Positions 47,875 to 61,368 of a stretch of 64,000 nucleotides of DNA are shown here, one piece after another. The first letter of the stretch is position 1. Each line of letters opens with the position of its first letter. The notes beneath the pieces were generated by a model. The model ran no database searches and was not told where the DNA came from. It saw only the letters and a program-made list of their open reading frames with translations. The DNA lies in NCBI RefSeq assembly GCF_000588875.1, contig NZ_JEMV01000002.1:166233-230232 (forward strand), written 5' to 3'. Both the position numbers and the translations under genes were made by a program. The DNA is from Sphingobium sp. Ant17. GTDB taxonomy: Bacteria; Pseudomonadota; Alphaproteobacteria; Sphingomonadales; Sphingomonadaceae.

Positions 47875-48348
47875 ATGGCCGGCCCGAATATCGACGACAT
47901 CGACCTGCAGATCCTTGGAGAATTGCAACAGGACGGCAGGATGACCAACGTGGAACTGGCGCGCAAGGTCGGCCTGACCGCGCCGCCATGCCTGCGCCGT
48001 GTCCGCGCGCTGGAGGAAGCGGGCGCCATCACATCCTATCATGCGGTGGTCGATCCCGGCATGTTGGGCTACACCATCACGGTGTTCGCCATGGTGAGCC
48101 TCAAAAGCCAGGCCGAAGCCGATTTGACGGCATTTCAGGACCATATCGCGCTGCTGCCCGAAGTGCGCGAATGTCATATGCTGAACGGGGAAATCGACTT
48201 TATCCTGAAGGTCGTTGCCAAGGATTTGCAGAGCTTCCAGCAATTCCTGACGTCAAAGCTGACGCCCGCCCCCAATGTCGTAAGCGTCAAGACGTCGCTC
48301 ACGATCCGCACGTCGAAAAACCTGCCGGGGGTGCCGCTGCCGGTCTGA
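47875..48348 (+). CDS. Lrp/AsnC family transcriptional regulator
   Basis: A 157-residue regulator. The N-terminal helix-turn-helix (DIDLQILGELQQDGRMTNVE, LARKVGLTAPPCLRRVRALE) and C-terminal RAM domain (VSLKSQAEADLTAFQD, VRECHMLNGEIDFILKVVA) match Lrp closely. It ends with NLPGVPLPV, as in many alphaproteobacterial Lrp proteins. Ligand is probably an amino acid, unidentified. ATG 47875 starts the conserved part. Upstream 180 bp separate it from the divergent kinase-like gene. Confidence 0.94.
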   Translation: MAGPNIDDIDLQILGELQQDGRMTNVELARKVGLTAPPCLRRVRALEEAGAITSYHAVVDPGMLGYTITVFAMVSLKSQAEADLTAFQDHIALLPEVRECHMLNGEIDFILKVVAKDLQSFQQFLTSKLTPAPNVVSVKTSLTIRTSKNLPGVPLPV

Positions 48349-48363
48349 TCCGGCAGCGCGCGA

Positions 48364-49608
48364 TCAGGCCGCCTTGCGGCTTTGCTGTTCCACCCAAACC
48401 GACCAGAAGCCCGCGACACTGGCCCAATCGCCGGTTGCCTGGCCAAGCGCAGCCTGCGCGCCGGGCAGGTCGCCCGAGCGCGCGAGCGCAACGCCGAGCC
48501 GCGCATTGACGCGCCCGGCATCGACACCGCCTTTGGTCAACGCGATGCGATAATGTTCTGCCGCCTGGGGGAACTGCCCCAACGCGAAATAGCTGTCGGC
48601 CAGCGACGCGGCTTCCTTACCACTGGATGCGCTTGCAGCCTTCTTGGCCAGCGCAGGTAGTGCGGCGATTTCCTTGGTCGCCTTCGGCGTGACATTCTTA
48701 AGCAACTTGCTGGTGGTCGGCTGCGTCGCGGTCAGCTTGCCGCCCTTGCGTCCGGCTTCGATGATCGCCTTGGCTTCGGCATAATAGCCCGCCTTTTCGG
48801 CCAATAGGGCATAGGATTGATAGTCGCGTTCGCTCGCCATGGCGCCATTGGCGGCTTGCAGGCGATAGAGGTCCAGTTGCAACTGAGGTTCGACATCGCC
48901 CGCCGCCAGATAATTGGTCAGCGCCGACCGCCACTCTTCCTTGTCGCCCGCCTGCCCCAGGCGATCGCGATATAATTGCCCGACCTCTGCCCAATCGCGC
49001 GCTTGATAGGCCATCGACAAAGCCCGATCGGTCCAGGCGATCGGCACAGGCTGACCCGAGGCGCGCTGCTGGGCAACGGCTTCCTGCACGAAGCGTCGTG
49101 CATCCTTGGGCTTGTTGCGACGCAACGCGATGTCGGCGCGCAGCATGGTTGCATCGACCCCGGCATAGCCCAAAGTCTTGGCATAATCGAGTTGCGCCGT
49201 CGCATCGTCATAATTGCCCACCTGATAGGACAGATAGGCTGCAACAAAGCGCAGACGCGGGGCTGCCGTCGCTGGCAGGGCGCTGGTCTTGAACACGTCC
49301 GTCAGCGCGATGCGCTGGGCCTGAACATCGCCGCGCATCACTGCAAGTTGGTAGCGCAAACTGGCCGTCGCATAGGTTTCGAAATCATTGGCTGGGGCCA
49401 AGGCACCGATCCGTGCGCTGGCCGTGGTTACGTCACGCGCCTGCACGGCGGCGTCAGCGGATTGCAGCGCCGCCCGGAACGTGTCGGACATGGCAATGGG
49501 CGGTCCTGCCACCACCAGCTTTTTCTTGGCCAAGGCAGGTGTCGCCATCAGAATGGCGGCCGCCAGGGCCACCGGCAGACCGGATGTCAGATTAGTCAAT
49601 CGCCGCAT
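48364..49608 (-). CDS. Exported tetratricopeptide-like repeat protein (paralogue A)
   Basis: A 414-residue protein with a signal peptide (LPVALAAAILMATPALA) and many short helical hairpins of TPR/SEL1 character, such as ADSYFALGQFPQAAEHYRIA. The C-terminal 80 residues align with those of the next gene (both keep KGGVDA, N-x-R-x-G-x-A, and a Trp-rich end). Probably a periplasmic scaffold. 109 bp separate it from its paralogue on the same strand. Confidence 0.78.
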   Translation of the reverse strand: MRRLTNLTSGLPVALAAAILMATPALAKKKLVVAGPPIAMSDTFRAALQSADAAVQARDVTTASARIGALAPANDFETYATASLRYQLAVMRGDVQAQRIALTDVFKTSALPATAAPRLRFVAAYLSYQVGNYDDATAQLDYAKTLGYAGVDATMLRADIALRRNKPKDARRFVQEAVAQQRASGQPVPIAWTDRALSMAYQARDWAEVGQLYRDRLGQAGDKEEWRSALTNYLAAGDVEPQLQLDLYRLQAANGAMASERDYQSYALLAEKAGYYAEAKAIIEAGRKGGKLTATQPTTSKLLKNVTPKATKEIAALPALAKKAASASSGKEAASLADSYFALGQFPQAAEHYRIALTKGGVDAGRVNARLGVALARSGDLPGAQAALGQATGDWASVAGFWSVWVEQQSRKAA

Positions 49609-49717
49609 GGCCTTACAGGCCTCCCCACATCATTTGCCGGGATAATGCCCGGCCGCACCTAAACCTATGCATCAAGCCAGGTCGGCGCGCCACCCCGGGG
49701 GATGGCGCGCCCGATTA

Positions 49718-51001
49718 TCAAGCGCCCTTGCTGCCCAGATAGGCCAGCCACAGACCAGCGATCTGCTTGCGCGCGCCGCCCTGTACCGCTTCGAATGCTG
49801 CCTTGGCTGCGGCGTTGTCGCCGACCTTCATCTTGGCGATGCCCATGCGGGTGTTGATTTCGTCAGCATCAACACCGCCCTTTTCCTTGGCGAGTTCGAA
49901 CATCGCCGCGGCCTTGGCATAGTCGCCATAGCCAAGATACGCGTCGGCGGTCGCCGCTGCGATCTTGCCAGTGGCAGCCTTGCGCGCGTCGGCCTCCGCC
50001 GCACCCAGCGTGCTCTTGTCACCCGCAATACGACCCATGGCGGTCTGATACAGATCTCCGCCCTGGCTGGCATTTAGCACATTCTTGGACCGACCCAGAT
50101 CGATCGAGGATTTGACCTCGCCATAAATGCCCGTCTTTGATGCCATTTCGGCATATTCCAGGAAGTCGCCAGCGACGACGAGGCCGTCCGATGCCGACAG
50201 AAGGCGCAGCACGTCAAGATTTTCACGATTGGTGATGTTCGGGTTAGCGCGCTGGAACAGGCGTACCAGCGTCCGCAAATTGGCACCGCTCGGTTCGGCC
50301 TGATAGGCCATCTTGGCCCATTCGGTCACGTCCGGCAACTTGGCGGCTTCCGCGCGGCTAACGCCGATCTGATACCATTGCGCTGGCACCTGCTGACCGG
50401 ATGCCTTCATGGCTTCGGCCGCTGCCTTGAGCGCGGCAAGGCCCTGCACATTGAAGCCACGTGCCGGTTCGACGGTCGCATTGGTCGTGCCTGCCTTGCC
50501 GAAATAGGCTTGCGCCAAGGTCGGGTTGACGCTTTCCGACTTCGCACCGGCGGCCAACGCCGCCTGCGCGCGCTGGATCGTCAGATCATAGTTTTTCGCA
50601 TCAAGCGCCTGGTTGGCGGCGATCGAATTGAACTGCGCGGCCTGCTCCGGCGGCGTCAGGCCGCTATCGAGCATCTGGGTCAGCGCTTCGCTCTGCATCG
50701 CCGTATCCTTGGACGCGATCGACGTGTTCAGCTTGATCGCACCGATCTGATATTTGTCGTCGTTCGACACGGCCTTGCTGTCGGCTTCCGCCAGCGCAGC
50801 CTTGGCACCGGCAAAATCCTGCGCTTCGGCAGCCTTCTGCGCCGTCTGCAGCGACTTGATCACGTCGGGCGTGACATTCAGCTTGGGACCGGCTGCCTTT
50901 TCCTCTTTCTTGTCCTTCTTCGCAGCGAAGGCAGGGGCCGAAACGGCACCGCCGGTTACGGCCAGAGCCAGTACCAGCGCGAACGGGGTAACAAAACGCA
51001 T
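49718..51001 (-). CDS. Exported tetratricopeptide-like repeat protein (paralogue B)
   Basis: About 427 residues with a signal peptide (TPFALVLALAVTGGAVSAPA) followed by a Lys-rich stretch and helical repeats (TAQKAAEAQDFAGAKAALAE; ADAYLGYGDYAKAAAMFELA). ATG 51001 is preferred over 51010: AGGAGATGAGG lies 5-10 bp before it, but would abut the upstream ATG. Related to the gene at 48364, so the two arose by tandem duplication. Divergent from gyrA, 282 bp away. Confidence 0.8.
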   Translation of the reverse strand: MRFVTPFALVLALAVTGGAVSAPAFAAKKDKKEEKAAGPKLNVTPDVIKSLQTAQKAAEAQDFAGAKAALAEADSKAVSNDDKYQIGAIKLNTSIASKDTAMQSEALTQMLDSGLTPPEQAAQFNSIAANQALDAKNYDLTIQRAQAALAAGAKSESVNPTLAQAYFGKAGTTNATVEPARGFNVQGLAALKAAAEAMKASGQQVPAQWYQIGVSRAEAAKLPDVTEWAKMAYQAEPSGANLRTLVRLFQRANPNITNRENLDVLRLLSASDGLVVAGDFLEYAEMASKTGIYGEVKSSIDLGRSKNVLNASQGGDLYQTAMGRIAGDKSTLGAAEADARKAATGKIAAATADAYLGYGDYAKAAAMFELAKEKGGVDADEINTRMGIAKMKVGDNAAAKAAFEAVQGGARKQIAGLWLAYLGSKGA

Positions 51002-51283
51002 AATCCTCATCTCCTATGCACGCCTGGCCGATGGCTAGAGGCGCGTTTTGGGGGTTGAACGCCGATTAGGGAACGGCGCGTGAATGACTATTGAACAAGC
51101 CTATATCGGCTGATTTTGCAACTGTCATGCCCGCAGCTTCGTTCCAGCAACGCCAAGCCGATAGCCGCTGTCCTTATCGATGCCCCGCGCGGGCGCGCGT
51201 CTGCGCGCGAGGGGTGACAGATTTGTTTCGCTCGGCTAGAGATCGAGCAACACAGCCAACATCATCGAAAAAAGAGAATCGCA

Positions 51284-53948
<2,665 letters not shown>

Positions 53949-53952
<4 letters not shown>

Positions 53953-54296
53953 GCGACCTCTTCGCCTATAAGATATTGACGGCCGAGCAATATGCGCAGT
54001 TCAAGGCCGATGGCGTGTTCAAGGGCGCGCCGGTCGACCTGGCGGATGGCTATATCCATATGTCGACCCGCGATCAGGCGGCCGAGACGGTGGCCAAACA
54101 TTTTGCGGGGCAAGACCGCCTGGTCATGGTGATGATCGACCTTGCCCCCTTTGGCGAGGCGATCCGCTGGGAGGAATCGCGTGGCGGCGCGCTATTCCCC
54201 CATCTCTATGCCGACCTGCCGATCACGGCGGTCGCGGGCAAGGTGGTGCTGCGCATCGGCGACGATGGCACCCATTCGTTTCCCGCCGGCTTTTAA
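53949..54296 (+). CDS. DUF952 family protein
   Basis: A 115-residue DUF952 protein, distantly related to ADP-ribosyltransferase-like folds. Motifs are LFAYKILTAEQYAQF, DGYIHMSTRDQAAETVAKHF, and RGGALFPHLYADLP. Function unknown. GTG 53949 overlaps the gyrA stop (GTGA), so it is translationally coupled to gyrA. Confidence 0.88.
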
Positions 54297-55403
54297 GGCG
54301 CGACCCGCGCCATCCGCGCAACCTTCCCACGCTGCATCCAATAGTCCCATCCGCCCCATCGGATATGGTTGGACGTCCCTGCTACCCCCTGCACGATCAG
54401 ATGCGCCCAGCTTACCGCAAAGGGCGCGATACAATCCCACCAGAGCGAACGCCTGGCACGCCTCGCCTGTTCAGGCTCCAGCACCGCGCCGATGATCCGC
54501 CGCCGCACCAGTGCCCTGCCCCAGGCCGCACCATAGCCGATCGCGATCGCCCCCCAGCCGCCCCCAGCCCAACGCCCAGGCCCACGCGCCGGACTGCACC
54601 GCCACCACCGCCGTCGCCAGCGCCCACATGCCCCGATTATTGGTGGCGATATGCCGATATTGCCGCACACCGAAACCGATCAGATCACTAACACGGCCCT
54701 CCAGCGGGCTGGCCACTAGCAAATCCCGCACTGGCCGCATACGCAGCTTGGCGCGCCAGCCCGCCAGCCCAATCGCCATATCGTCGGATAATCGCCCGGC
54801 CAGCACTGCATCCAGGTCCAGCCGCTCCGCCACCGCGCGCGACAGGGCCATCGCCCCACCCCAAGGCATGGTCGCACTCGCGGCGCGCGGCAGCGTCGCC
54901 AACTGCATCTCGACCGCGCCGACCATCGCGGCCATCAATCCACGCCCCGGCAGCAACAGTCGATAGCCGGTGACGATGTCCGCCTTGTTCCGCACCAGCG
55001 GAAAAAGCAGCCGACCGACCAGCCGCGCGGGTGGCTCGATATCGGCGTCGATAAAGACCAACCACTGATCATCGGGTCGCAACGCTCGCAACGCCGCGCG
55101 CAGCTTGTGAACCTTTTGCCCCTCGTCCCTCGCCACACCCGCATGCACGACTTGCACATCCGCGCCCGCCAACGCCTCCGCCGCTGGGCAAGCCCCCGAA
55201 GTCGCGATCAGCAATCGACCTGCCGCGCTTTGCGCTGTCAGCCGCGCCATTAGGGGTGCACCACCATCCCAATCGTCGCGCACGCTCAGGATCACCACGA
55301 CCCCATCGGGCGCTTCCTCCCGGCGCTCGACGGGCAGATGCCGCCAATAATTGACGACCCCCAGCAGCGTTAGTCCCTGAAGGACAATCCAGACCCAGAT
55401 CAT
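54293..55403 (-). CDS. Family 2 glycosyltransferase, HpnI/ceramide-glucosyltransferase-like (frameshifted)
   Basis: Membrane glycosyltransferase of about 369 residues. It has an N-terminal anchor (IWVWIVLQGLTLLGVVNYW), the GT-A core with DxD in WLVFIDADIEP, GGAMALSR, LSDDMAIG and the RQYRHI acceptor motif, then C-terminal membrane helices. The frame breaks at about 54561-54565, where a G5 run should be G4 (GWGGWGAIAIGYG); this is an insertion. Resembles hopanoid or sphingolipid glycosyltransferases, which fits a sphingomonad making glycosphingolipids, but the substrate is inferred. Start ATG 55403 is next to the divergent acyltransferase gene. Confidence 0.82.
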
Positions 55404-55455
55404 GACGCCGCACACCTCTTTACCGTCTCGCTGCCTGCTGTATGACGGGCGCCCT

Positions 55456-56334
55456 ATGCTCTCCAACCCCTTTCTTTTCACGCTGATGCGCGTGCTCCCG
55501 GCACGATCAGCCTCCTGGCTCGGCGGATGGCTGTCCGCCCATGTCGCCCGCCCGCGCATGAAGTTGCGTGATGCTCGCGCCCGCGCCAATCTCGCACTAC
55601 TCCGCCCCGATCTTGACGAAGCGGCGCGGGAAACGATGCTGACCCGCCGCTGGCGCAATATCGGCCGGACACTGGCCGAACTCGCCAATGTCGACCGGCT
55701 TGTCAGTCCGCATCATGTGCGCGTGCTGGACCCGGCTGGCTATCAGGCCGTGCTCGACCTGCCAGGGCCGATGATTTTTCTAACCACCCATATCGGCAAC
55801 TGGGATCTGATGGCCGCGCATCTCAAGGCGGCGACCGATCGCCCCCCGCTTGGCGTCTATGATCCGCCGGACGATCCAAAGATCGCGGCTCAGCTCAAAA
55901 AGGCGCGGCAAAGTTATATGGGCGAAGCCATCACCGGCAGTGGCGGTGCCGCGCGCGGCATATTGCGCCATTTGGCCAAGGATCGGGCAATGCTCTATAT
56001 ATTGATCGACGAACGTCGCGATCATCAGGTCTGGTTCCCGCGTTTCGGGCGCGACCATCCGCTCTCCGGCAACATGTCGGTCGCGTTGCGGCTGGCACGC
56101 AAGTCCGGCGCGCGCGTCACCCCATTCTATCTGACCCGCACCAGCGGCCCCCATTTCGATCTACACTGGCACCCGCCGCTCGACCCCGCAACCCTGACGG
56201 ATGACGCCATCGGCGCCGCCGCCGACGCTTTTCTGGGGCAGGCCTGCATTACCCACGCCGACGAATGGCTGGCGCTGCACGATATGGACCTGACGCAGCC
56301 GGGCCATGCGCCCACTGCCCCACCGGTCATGTGA
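55456..56334 (+). CDS. LpxL/HtrB-type lipid A acyltransferase
   Basis: Adds a secondary acyl chain to a lipid A-type acceptor or, in this group, a related glycolipid. About 292 residues. The HxxxxD catalytic motif is in HIGNWDLMA, followed by GSGGAARGILRHLAKDRAML and LIDERRDHQVWFPRFGRD, typical of LpxL. ATG 55402 (18 codons upstream) would overlap the start codon of the divergent glycosyltransferase; ATG 55456 fits the family N-terminus better. Sphingomonads often lack canonical lipopolysaccharide, so the acceptor is uncertain. Confidence 0.85.
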   Translation: MLSNPFLFTLMRVLPARSASWLGGWLSAHVARPRMKLRDARARANLALLRPDLDEAARETMLTRRWRNIGRTLAELANVDRLVSPHHVRVLDPAGYQAVLDLPGPMIFLTTHIGNWDLMAAHLKAATDRPPLGVYDPPDDPKIAAQLKKARQSYMGEAITGSGGAARGILRHLAKDRAMLYILIDERRDHQVWFPRFGRDHPLSGNMSVALRLARKSGARVTPFYLTRTSGPHFDLHWHPPLDPATLTDDAIGAAADAFLGQACITHADEWLALHDMDLTQPGHAPTAPPVM

Positions 56335-56365
56335 CTTGGGCGCACTTGCCCGCTAAAGCCCCTGC

Positions 56366-57010
56366 ATGTCCCGACTCGCGATCAAAATCTGCGGCATTTC
56401 CACGCCCGACACCGTTGGCGCAGCCGTGCGTGCGGGGGCGAGCCATATCGGCTTTGTCCACTTCGCCAAAAGCCCGCGCCATGTCGATGTAGCCCAGATC
56501 GCCGCGCTGGCAAGAATCGCGCCTGCACATATGGAAAAGGTCGGCGTCGTGGTCGATCCCACCGACGATCTGCTGGTCGAACTGACCGCCAGCGGCGCGC
56601 TCACCGCGCTGCAGCTCCATGGCAAGGAAAGCCCGCAACGCGCCGCCGCCATCCGCCAGCGCTTCGACCTGCCTGTCTGGAAAGCGATATCGGTCAAGAC
56701 CCGCGCCGATATCGATGCTGCGACCGCCTATGTCGGCGCCGTCGATCTGTTGCTGTTCGACGCCAAGACGCCCGATGGCGCGGCCTTGCCCGGTGGCATG
56801 GGGCTGCGCTTCGACTGGACGCTGCTGCGTGGCCTTTCGATCTCGGTGCCCTGGGGCCTGTCGGGCGGCTTGTCGGCCGACAATGCCGTCGAAGCCGTCC
56901 GCATCACCAGCGCCCCGCTGATCGACGTATCTTCAGGCGTGGAAAGCGCGCCCGGCATCAAGAGTGTGGACAAGATCATGGCCTTCTGCAAAGCGGTATC
57001 CGCATGTTGA
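56366..57010 (+). CDS. trpF: Phosphoribosylanthranilate isomerase
   Basis: Third step of tryptophan synthesis. A 214-residue TIM barrel with catalytic Cys in IKICGIS, HIGFVHFAKSPRHV, LQLHGKES, LLLFDAKT and the phosphate-binding GLSGGLSADN, with catalytic Asp in LLLFDAK and C-terminal DVSSGVES. ATG 56366. Starts the trpF-trpB-trpA-accD-folC run. Confidence 0.97.
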   Translation: MSRLAIKICGISTPDTVGAAVRAGASHIGFVHFAKSPRHVDVAQIAALARIAPAHMEKVGVVVDPTDDLLVELTASGALTALQLHGKESPQRAAAIRQRFDLPVWKAISVKTRADIDAATAYVGAVDLLLFDAKTPDGAALPGGMGLRFDWTLLRGLSISVPWGLSGGLSADNAVEAVRITSAPLIDVSSGVESAPGIKSVDKIMAFCKAVSAC

Positions 57011-57108
57011 CGCTCACCGCTCCTGTCGAGCGCATCGGGATACGATGGCGCTGATCGCTTCTCCCTTGATCGAAGCGAACCGCCCTTCATGCCTGAAAGA
57101 TTGATATC

Positions 57109-58350
57109 ATGACCGACACGATTACCTTGCCCAACAGCCTGCGATCGCAGCCCGACGCCAATGGCCATTTCGGCGCATTTGGTGGCCGCTATGTCGCCGA
57201 AACGCTGATGCCGCTGATCCTGGACCTCGAAAAAGTCTATAAGGCAGCGAAGGAGGATCCGGCGTTCGAGGAGGAATATGACCATCTCCTCAAACATTAT
57301 GTCGGCCGCCCCAACCCGCTTTATTATGCCAGCCGCCTGACCGAAGCGCTGCGCGCCCATGCACCGACGGGCAAGGGCGCGAAAATCTATCTGAAGCGCG
57401 AGGAGTTGAACCACACCGGCGCGCACAAGATCAACAATTGCATCGGCCAGGCGCTGCTCGCCCGCCGCATGGGCAAGAAGAAGGTCATCGCGGAAACCGG
57501 CGCTGGCCAGCATGGCGTCGCCACCGCGACCGTCGCTGCGCTGTTCGGCATGGAATGCAAGATCTTCATGGGTGCCAAGGATGTGGAGCGCCAGCGCCCC
57601 AATGTCTTCCGCATGAAACTGCTGGGGGCCGAGGTCATTCCCGTCACCTCCGGGTCGGCGACGCTCAAGGATTCGATGAACGACGCGCTGCGCCATTGGG
57701 TGTCGAACGTGCATGACACATTCTACATCATCGGCACGGCGGCAGGTCCGCACCCCTATCCTGAAATGGTGCGCGATTTTCAGTCGATCATCGGCAAGGA
57801 AACCCGCGCCCAGATCCTGGAAGCCGAAGGCCGCCTGCCTGACATGTTGATCGCGCCGGTCGGTGGTGGATCGAACGCCATCGGCATGTTCCACCCCTTC
57901 CTGGACGATCTCGACGTTGCGATGATCGGCGTGGAAGCGGCAGGCGAAGGCCTCGACAAGAAGCATGCAGCCTCGCTTGCGGGCGGCGCGTCGGGCATCC
58001 TGCACGGTAACCGCACCTATTTGCTGCAGGACGAAGATGGCCAGATCACCGAAGCGCACAGCATTTCGGCAGGTCTCGACTATCCCGGCATCGGGCCGGA
58101 ACATAGCTGGTTGCACGAGATCGGCCGGGTCAAATATATGCCCGTGACCGACGATGAGGCGCTGGCCAGCTTCCAGAAGCTCTCCGCGCTGGAAGGCATC
58201 ATCCCCGCGCTCGAATCCGCTCATGCGATCGCGGCCGCCGAGCAGGTGGCCCCCACCATGGATGCGGACAAGATCATCGTCATCAACCTGTCCGGCCGGG
58301 GCGACAAGGACATCTTCACCGTCGCCGAAGCGTTGGGAGTGGAAATGTGA
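57109..58350 (+). CDS. trpB: Tryptophan synthase beta chain
   Basis: PLP enzyme condensing indole with serine. PLP Lys in [11 protein letters not shown]; the phosphate loop in [10 protein letters not shown]-terminal [15 protein letters not shown]. 413 residues. 98 bp after trpF and overlapping trpA by 4 bp. Confidence 0.98.
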   Translation: MTDTITLPNSLRSQPDANGHFGAFGGRYVAETLMPLILDLEKVYKAAKEDPAFEEEYDHLLKHYVGRPNPLYYASRLTEALRAHAPTGKGAKIYLKREELNHTGAHKINNCIGQALLARRMGKKKVIAETGAGQHGVATATVAALFGMECKIFMGAKDVERQRPNVFRMKLLGAEVIPVTSGSATLKDSMNDALRHWVSNVHDTFYIIGTAAGPHPYPEMVRDFQSIIGKETRAQILEAEGRLPDMLIAPVGGGSNAIGMFHPFLDDLDVAMIGVEAAGEGLDKKHAASLAGGASGILHGNRTYLLQDEDGQITEAHSISAGLDYPGIGPEHSWLHEIGRVKYMPVTDDEALASFQKLSALEGIIPALESAHAIAAAEQVAPTMDADKIIVINLSGRGDKDIFTVAEALGVEM

Positions 58351-59171
58351 GCATGACTGACCGCCTCTCTACCCGCTTCGCCACCTGCAAGGCGCAAGGA
58401 CGCGCCACGCTGATCACCTTCGTGACGGCGGGTGATCCCGATGTGGCGGCGACGCCAGCCATTCTCGACGCGCTGGTCGCGGGTGGGGCTGACATCATCG
58501 AACTGGGCATGCCCTTCACTGATCCGATGGCCGATGGCCCCGCGATCGAACTGGCCAATCTGCGCAGCCTGGGTTCGGGCACCAAGACGAAGCATATTTT
58601 CGCGCTTGCCGCCGCGTTTCGGGCGCGGCACCCCGAAACGCCGCTGGTGCTGATGGGCTATGCCAATCCGATGCTGGTGCGCGGGTCCGACTGGTTCGCC
58701 GACCAGTGCAAGGCCGCTGGGGTGGATGGCGTCATCTGCGTCGATGCGCCGCCGGAGGAAGATGCCGAGATCGGCCCGGGGCTGCGTAACGCGGGCGTCC
58801 ACCTCATCCGCCTGGCCACCCCGACCACCAACGCCGCGCGTTTGCCCGCCGTGCTGAATGGCGCGAGCGGCTTCCTCTATTATGTCTCCGTCGCCGGCAT
58901 CACCGGCAAGCAGCAGGCGGCCCAGGCCAATATCGAAATGGCCGTGGATCGCCTGAAAGCCGCCACCGACCTGCCGGTTGCGGTCGGCTTCGGCGTCCGC
59001 ACCCCTGAACAGGCCGCCGCCATCGGGCGCATTGCCGATGGTGTCGTCGTCGGCTCGGCCATTGTCGATATCGTTGGCAGCCATGGCGATGCCGCTGCGC
59101 CCTTCGTCCAGCAATTCGTCGCCGCCCTGTCCGGCGCACTCACTCCCAAAATTCAAGAGACCGCCGCATGA
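58347..59171 (+). CDS. trpA: Tryptophan synthase alpha chain
   Basis: Cleaves indole-3-glycerol phosphate to indole. Catalytic Glu in [20 protein letters not shown] and Asp in [14 protein letters not shown], with [13 protein letters not shown] and the phosphate site [15 protein letters not shown] 58347 overlaps the trpB stop; ATG 58353 is the alternative. 274 residues. Overlaps accD by 4 bp. Confidence 0.97.
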   Translation: MSMTDRLSTRFATCKAQGRATLITFVTAGDPDVAATPAILDALVAGGADIIELGMPFTDPMADGPAIELANLRSLGSGTKTKHIFALAAAFRARHPETPLVLMGYANPMLVRGSDWFADQCKAAGVDGVICVDAPPEEDAEIGPGLRNAGVHLIRLATPTTNAARLPAVLNGASGFLYYVSVAGITGKQQAAQANIEMAVDRLKAATDLPVAVGFGVRTPEQAAAIGRIADGVVVGSAIVDIVGSHGDAAAPFVQQFVAALSGALTPKIQETAA

Positions 59172-60018
59172 GCTGGATCAACCGCGTCCGCAAGGCCATC
59201 CCCTTCATCGCCAAGAAGGAACAGAGTGCCGAGACATTATGGTATAAATGCCCGGCCTGTTCGGAGATGCTGTTCATCAAGGAATGGGAGGATAACCTCT
59301 CCGTCTGTCCGCGCTGCAACCATCATGGCCGCATCGGTCCGGCGGCGCGGTTCGAGCAGATCCTCGACGCGGGTTTCATCCTGCTGCCAACGCCGCAGGT
59401 GCAGGAAGACCCGCTCAAATTCCGCGACACCAAACGTTACCCCGATCGCATCCGGGCGGCCCGTGCCGCGACCGGCGATCAGGACGCTCTGATCAACGCG
59501 CGCGGCGCGATCGATGATGTGCCGCTGGTCATGGGCGTACAGAATTTCGCCTTCATGGGCGGCTCCATGGGCATGGGCGTGGGCGCGGCCTTCATCCAGG
59601 GCGTCAATGACGCGATCGCCCATCATTGCCCCTATGTCATCTTCACGGCCGCCGGCGGCGCGCGGATGCAGGAAGGCATATTGTCGCTGATGCAGATGCC
59701 CCGCTCCACCGTGGCGATCCAGAAGCTGCACGCGGCGGGTCTGCCCTATATCGTCGTGCTGACCGATCCCACCACCGGCGGCGTGACGGCAAGCTATGCC
59801 ATGCTGGGCGACGTACAGATCGCCGAACCCAATGCCCTGATCGGCTTTGCCGGGCAGCGCGTCATTGAGAGCACGATCCGCGAGACACTGCCCGAAGGTT
59901 TCCAGCGCGCCGAATATCTGCTCGACCATGGCATGATAGACATGGTGGTCCATCGCCATGAGCTGCGCGATACGCTGGCGCGCGTGATCGCTATCTCAGC
60001 CCGCGTATCGCCGCCTAA
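59168..60018 (+). CDS. accD: Acetyl-CoA carboxylase carboxyltransferase beta subunit (frameshifted at C-terminus)
   Basis: Beta subunit of the carboxyltransferase that makes malonyl-CoA for fatty acids. An N-terminal zinc ribbon ([26 protein letters not shown]) is followed by the crotonase-like core ([16 protein letters not shown] pattern, [18 protein letters not shown]). As read, the frame runs past its normal end; with one base added at about 59990 (GTGATCGC-N-TATCTCAGC) it ends [11 protein letters not shown], stop 60018, 283 residues, normal. ATG 59168 overlaps the trpA stop. Confidence 0.95.
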
Positions 60019-60045
60019 ATCGACGCTCGGGGGGGGGACGCGCCT

Positions 60046-61368
60046 GTGGCAGACCATGCCGTTTCGGACGACCCGCAGGTACAGGCGCAGCTTGACCGGC
60101 TCTGGTCGCTGTCGCCAGGTGCCGACATATTGGGACTGGAGCGCATCACCCAGTTGATGACGCGGCTGGGCGATCCACACCTCGCCCTGCCCCCGGTTTT
60201 CCATGTCGCAGGCACGAACGGCAAAGGATCGACCTGCGCTTTTTTGCGCGCTGCGATGGAGGCGGACGGCAAGACTGTCCATGTCTTCACCTCGCCGCAT
60301 CTGGTGCGCTTCAACGAACGCATCCGCGTGTCGGGGCAACTGATCAGCGACGAAGCGCTCGCCCGCTATCTGGCGCGCGTGTTGGACATTGCCGAGGGCA
60401 TTGGCGCCAGCTTCTTCGAAGTCACCACGGCGGCAGCGTTCCTGGCCTTCGCCGAACATCCCGCCGACGCCTGCATCATCGAAGTGGGCCTGGGTGGTCG
60501 CCTCGACGCGACCAACATCATTACCGATCCGGTCGTCTGTGGCATTGCCCAGCTTGGTATCGATCATCAGGCCTTTCTGGGTGATACGCTGGCTGGGATC
60601 GCGGCGGAAAAGGCGGGAATCGCCAAGCCCGGCGCGCCGCTGGTGACGCAGCGCTATGACGACGCGCTCTTCCCGATGATGATCGATGCCGTCGCCAAGG
60701 CCCGCACGACCTGGATTGCCCAAGGCGATGGATGGGATGCGGCCGTCTATCGCGATCGGCTCCATTATCGCGATGAGCAGGGTCGGCTCGACACGCCGCT
60801 CCCGCGCCTGGCGGGTGCGCACCAGGTCCAGAATGCCGCGCTGGCCTTTGCCATGCTGCGGCATCAAAGCGCCGTCCCGCTCTCCGATGCCGCGCTCAAG
60901 GCCGCGCCGCTCTGGGCGCACTGGCCTGCCCGGCTTCAGCGACTCGACCATGGTCCGTTGTTGGCGATACTGCCCGCGGCTGCCACGGTCTGGCTCGATG
61001 GCGGCCATAATGCAGGCGCGGGTGAGGCGATCAGCGCCTTCTTCACGCCCGATCGGCTGGAGGGCCATAAGCTGCACCTCGTCATCGGCATGCTGGCCAA
61101 CAAGGATGTCGACGCCTTCCTTGCGCCCTTCGCCGGACGGATCGCCCATATCCACGCGCTGCCCGTACCGGGTCATGAGCATCATCCGGCGGAACGCTTC
61201 GCCGCGATCGCGGCACAATGGGGCATCGGCTGCACGGCCCATGCCGATGCGCAAGGCGCTATCGGGGCCATTGCCGCGCAGGCTGATCCCGCGCCCAAGC
61301 TCTTGATCGGCGGCTCGCTCTATCTGGCGGGCGAAATTTTGCGACTAAACGCGCAACTGCCTGACTGA
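60046..61368 (+). CDS. folC: Bifunctional dihydrofolate/folylpolyglutamate synthase
   Basis: Adds glutamates to folates. P-loop [12 protein letters not shown], followed by [24 protein letters not shown] and [12 protein letters not shown], and the C-terminal Mur-ligase domain ([13 protein letters not shown]). 440 residues. GTG 60046 is the best start; the accD stop lies 27 bp before once the accD frame is repaired. Last gene of the trp-accD-folC run. Confidence 0.96.
   Translation: MADHAVSDDPQVQAQLDRLWSLSPGADILGLERITQLMTRLGDPHLALPPVFHVAGTNGKGSTCAFLRAAMEADGKTVHVFTSPHLVRFNERIRVSGQLISDEALARYLARVLDIAEGIGASFFEVTTAAAFLAFAEHPADACIIEVGLGGRLDATNIITDPVVCGIAQLGIDHQAFLGDTLAGIAAEKAGIAKPGAPLVTQRYDDALFPMMIDAVAKARTTWIAQGDGWDAAVYRDRLHYRDEQGRLDTPLPRLAGAHQVQNAALAFAMLRHQSAVPLSDAALKAAPLWAHWPARLQRLDHGPLLAILPAAATVWLDGGHNAGAGEAISAFFTPDRLEGHKLHLVIGMLANKDVDAFLAPFAGRIAHIHALPVPGHEHHPAERFAAIAAQWGIGCTAHADAQGAIGAIAAQADPAPKLLIGGSLYLAGEILRLNAQLPD

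Noticed and set aside
51185..51220. GC-rich hairpin (GCGCGCG, 3-nt loop, GCGCGCG) before gyrA as a terminator
   Set aside because: No T-tract on either strand and alternating GC pairs by chance in this composition; it lies between divergent genes, where a terminator is not expected.
60046..60157. accD apparently extended by about 45 residues into folC
   Set aside because: The extension has no similarity to AccD, and one added base near 59990 gives the normal end at 60018.
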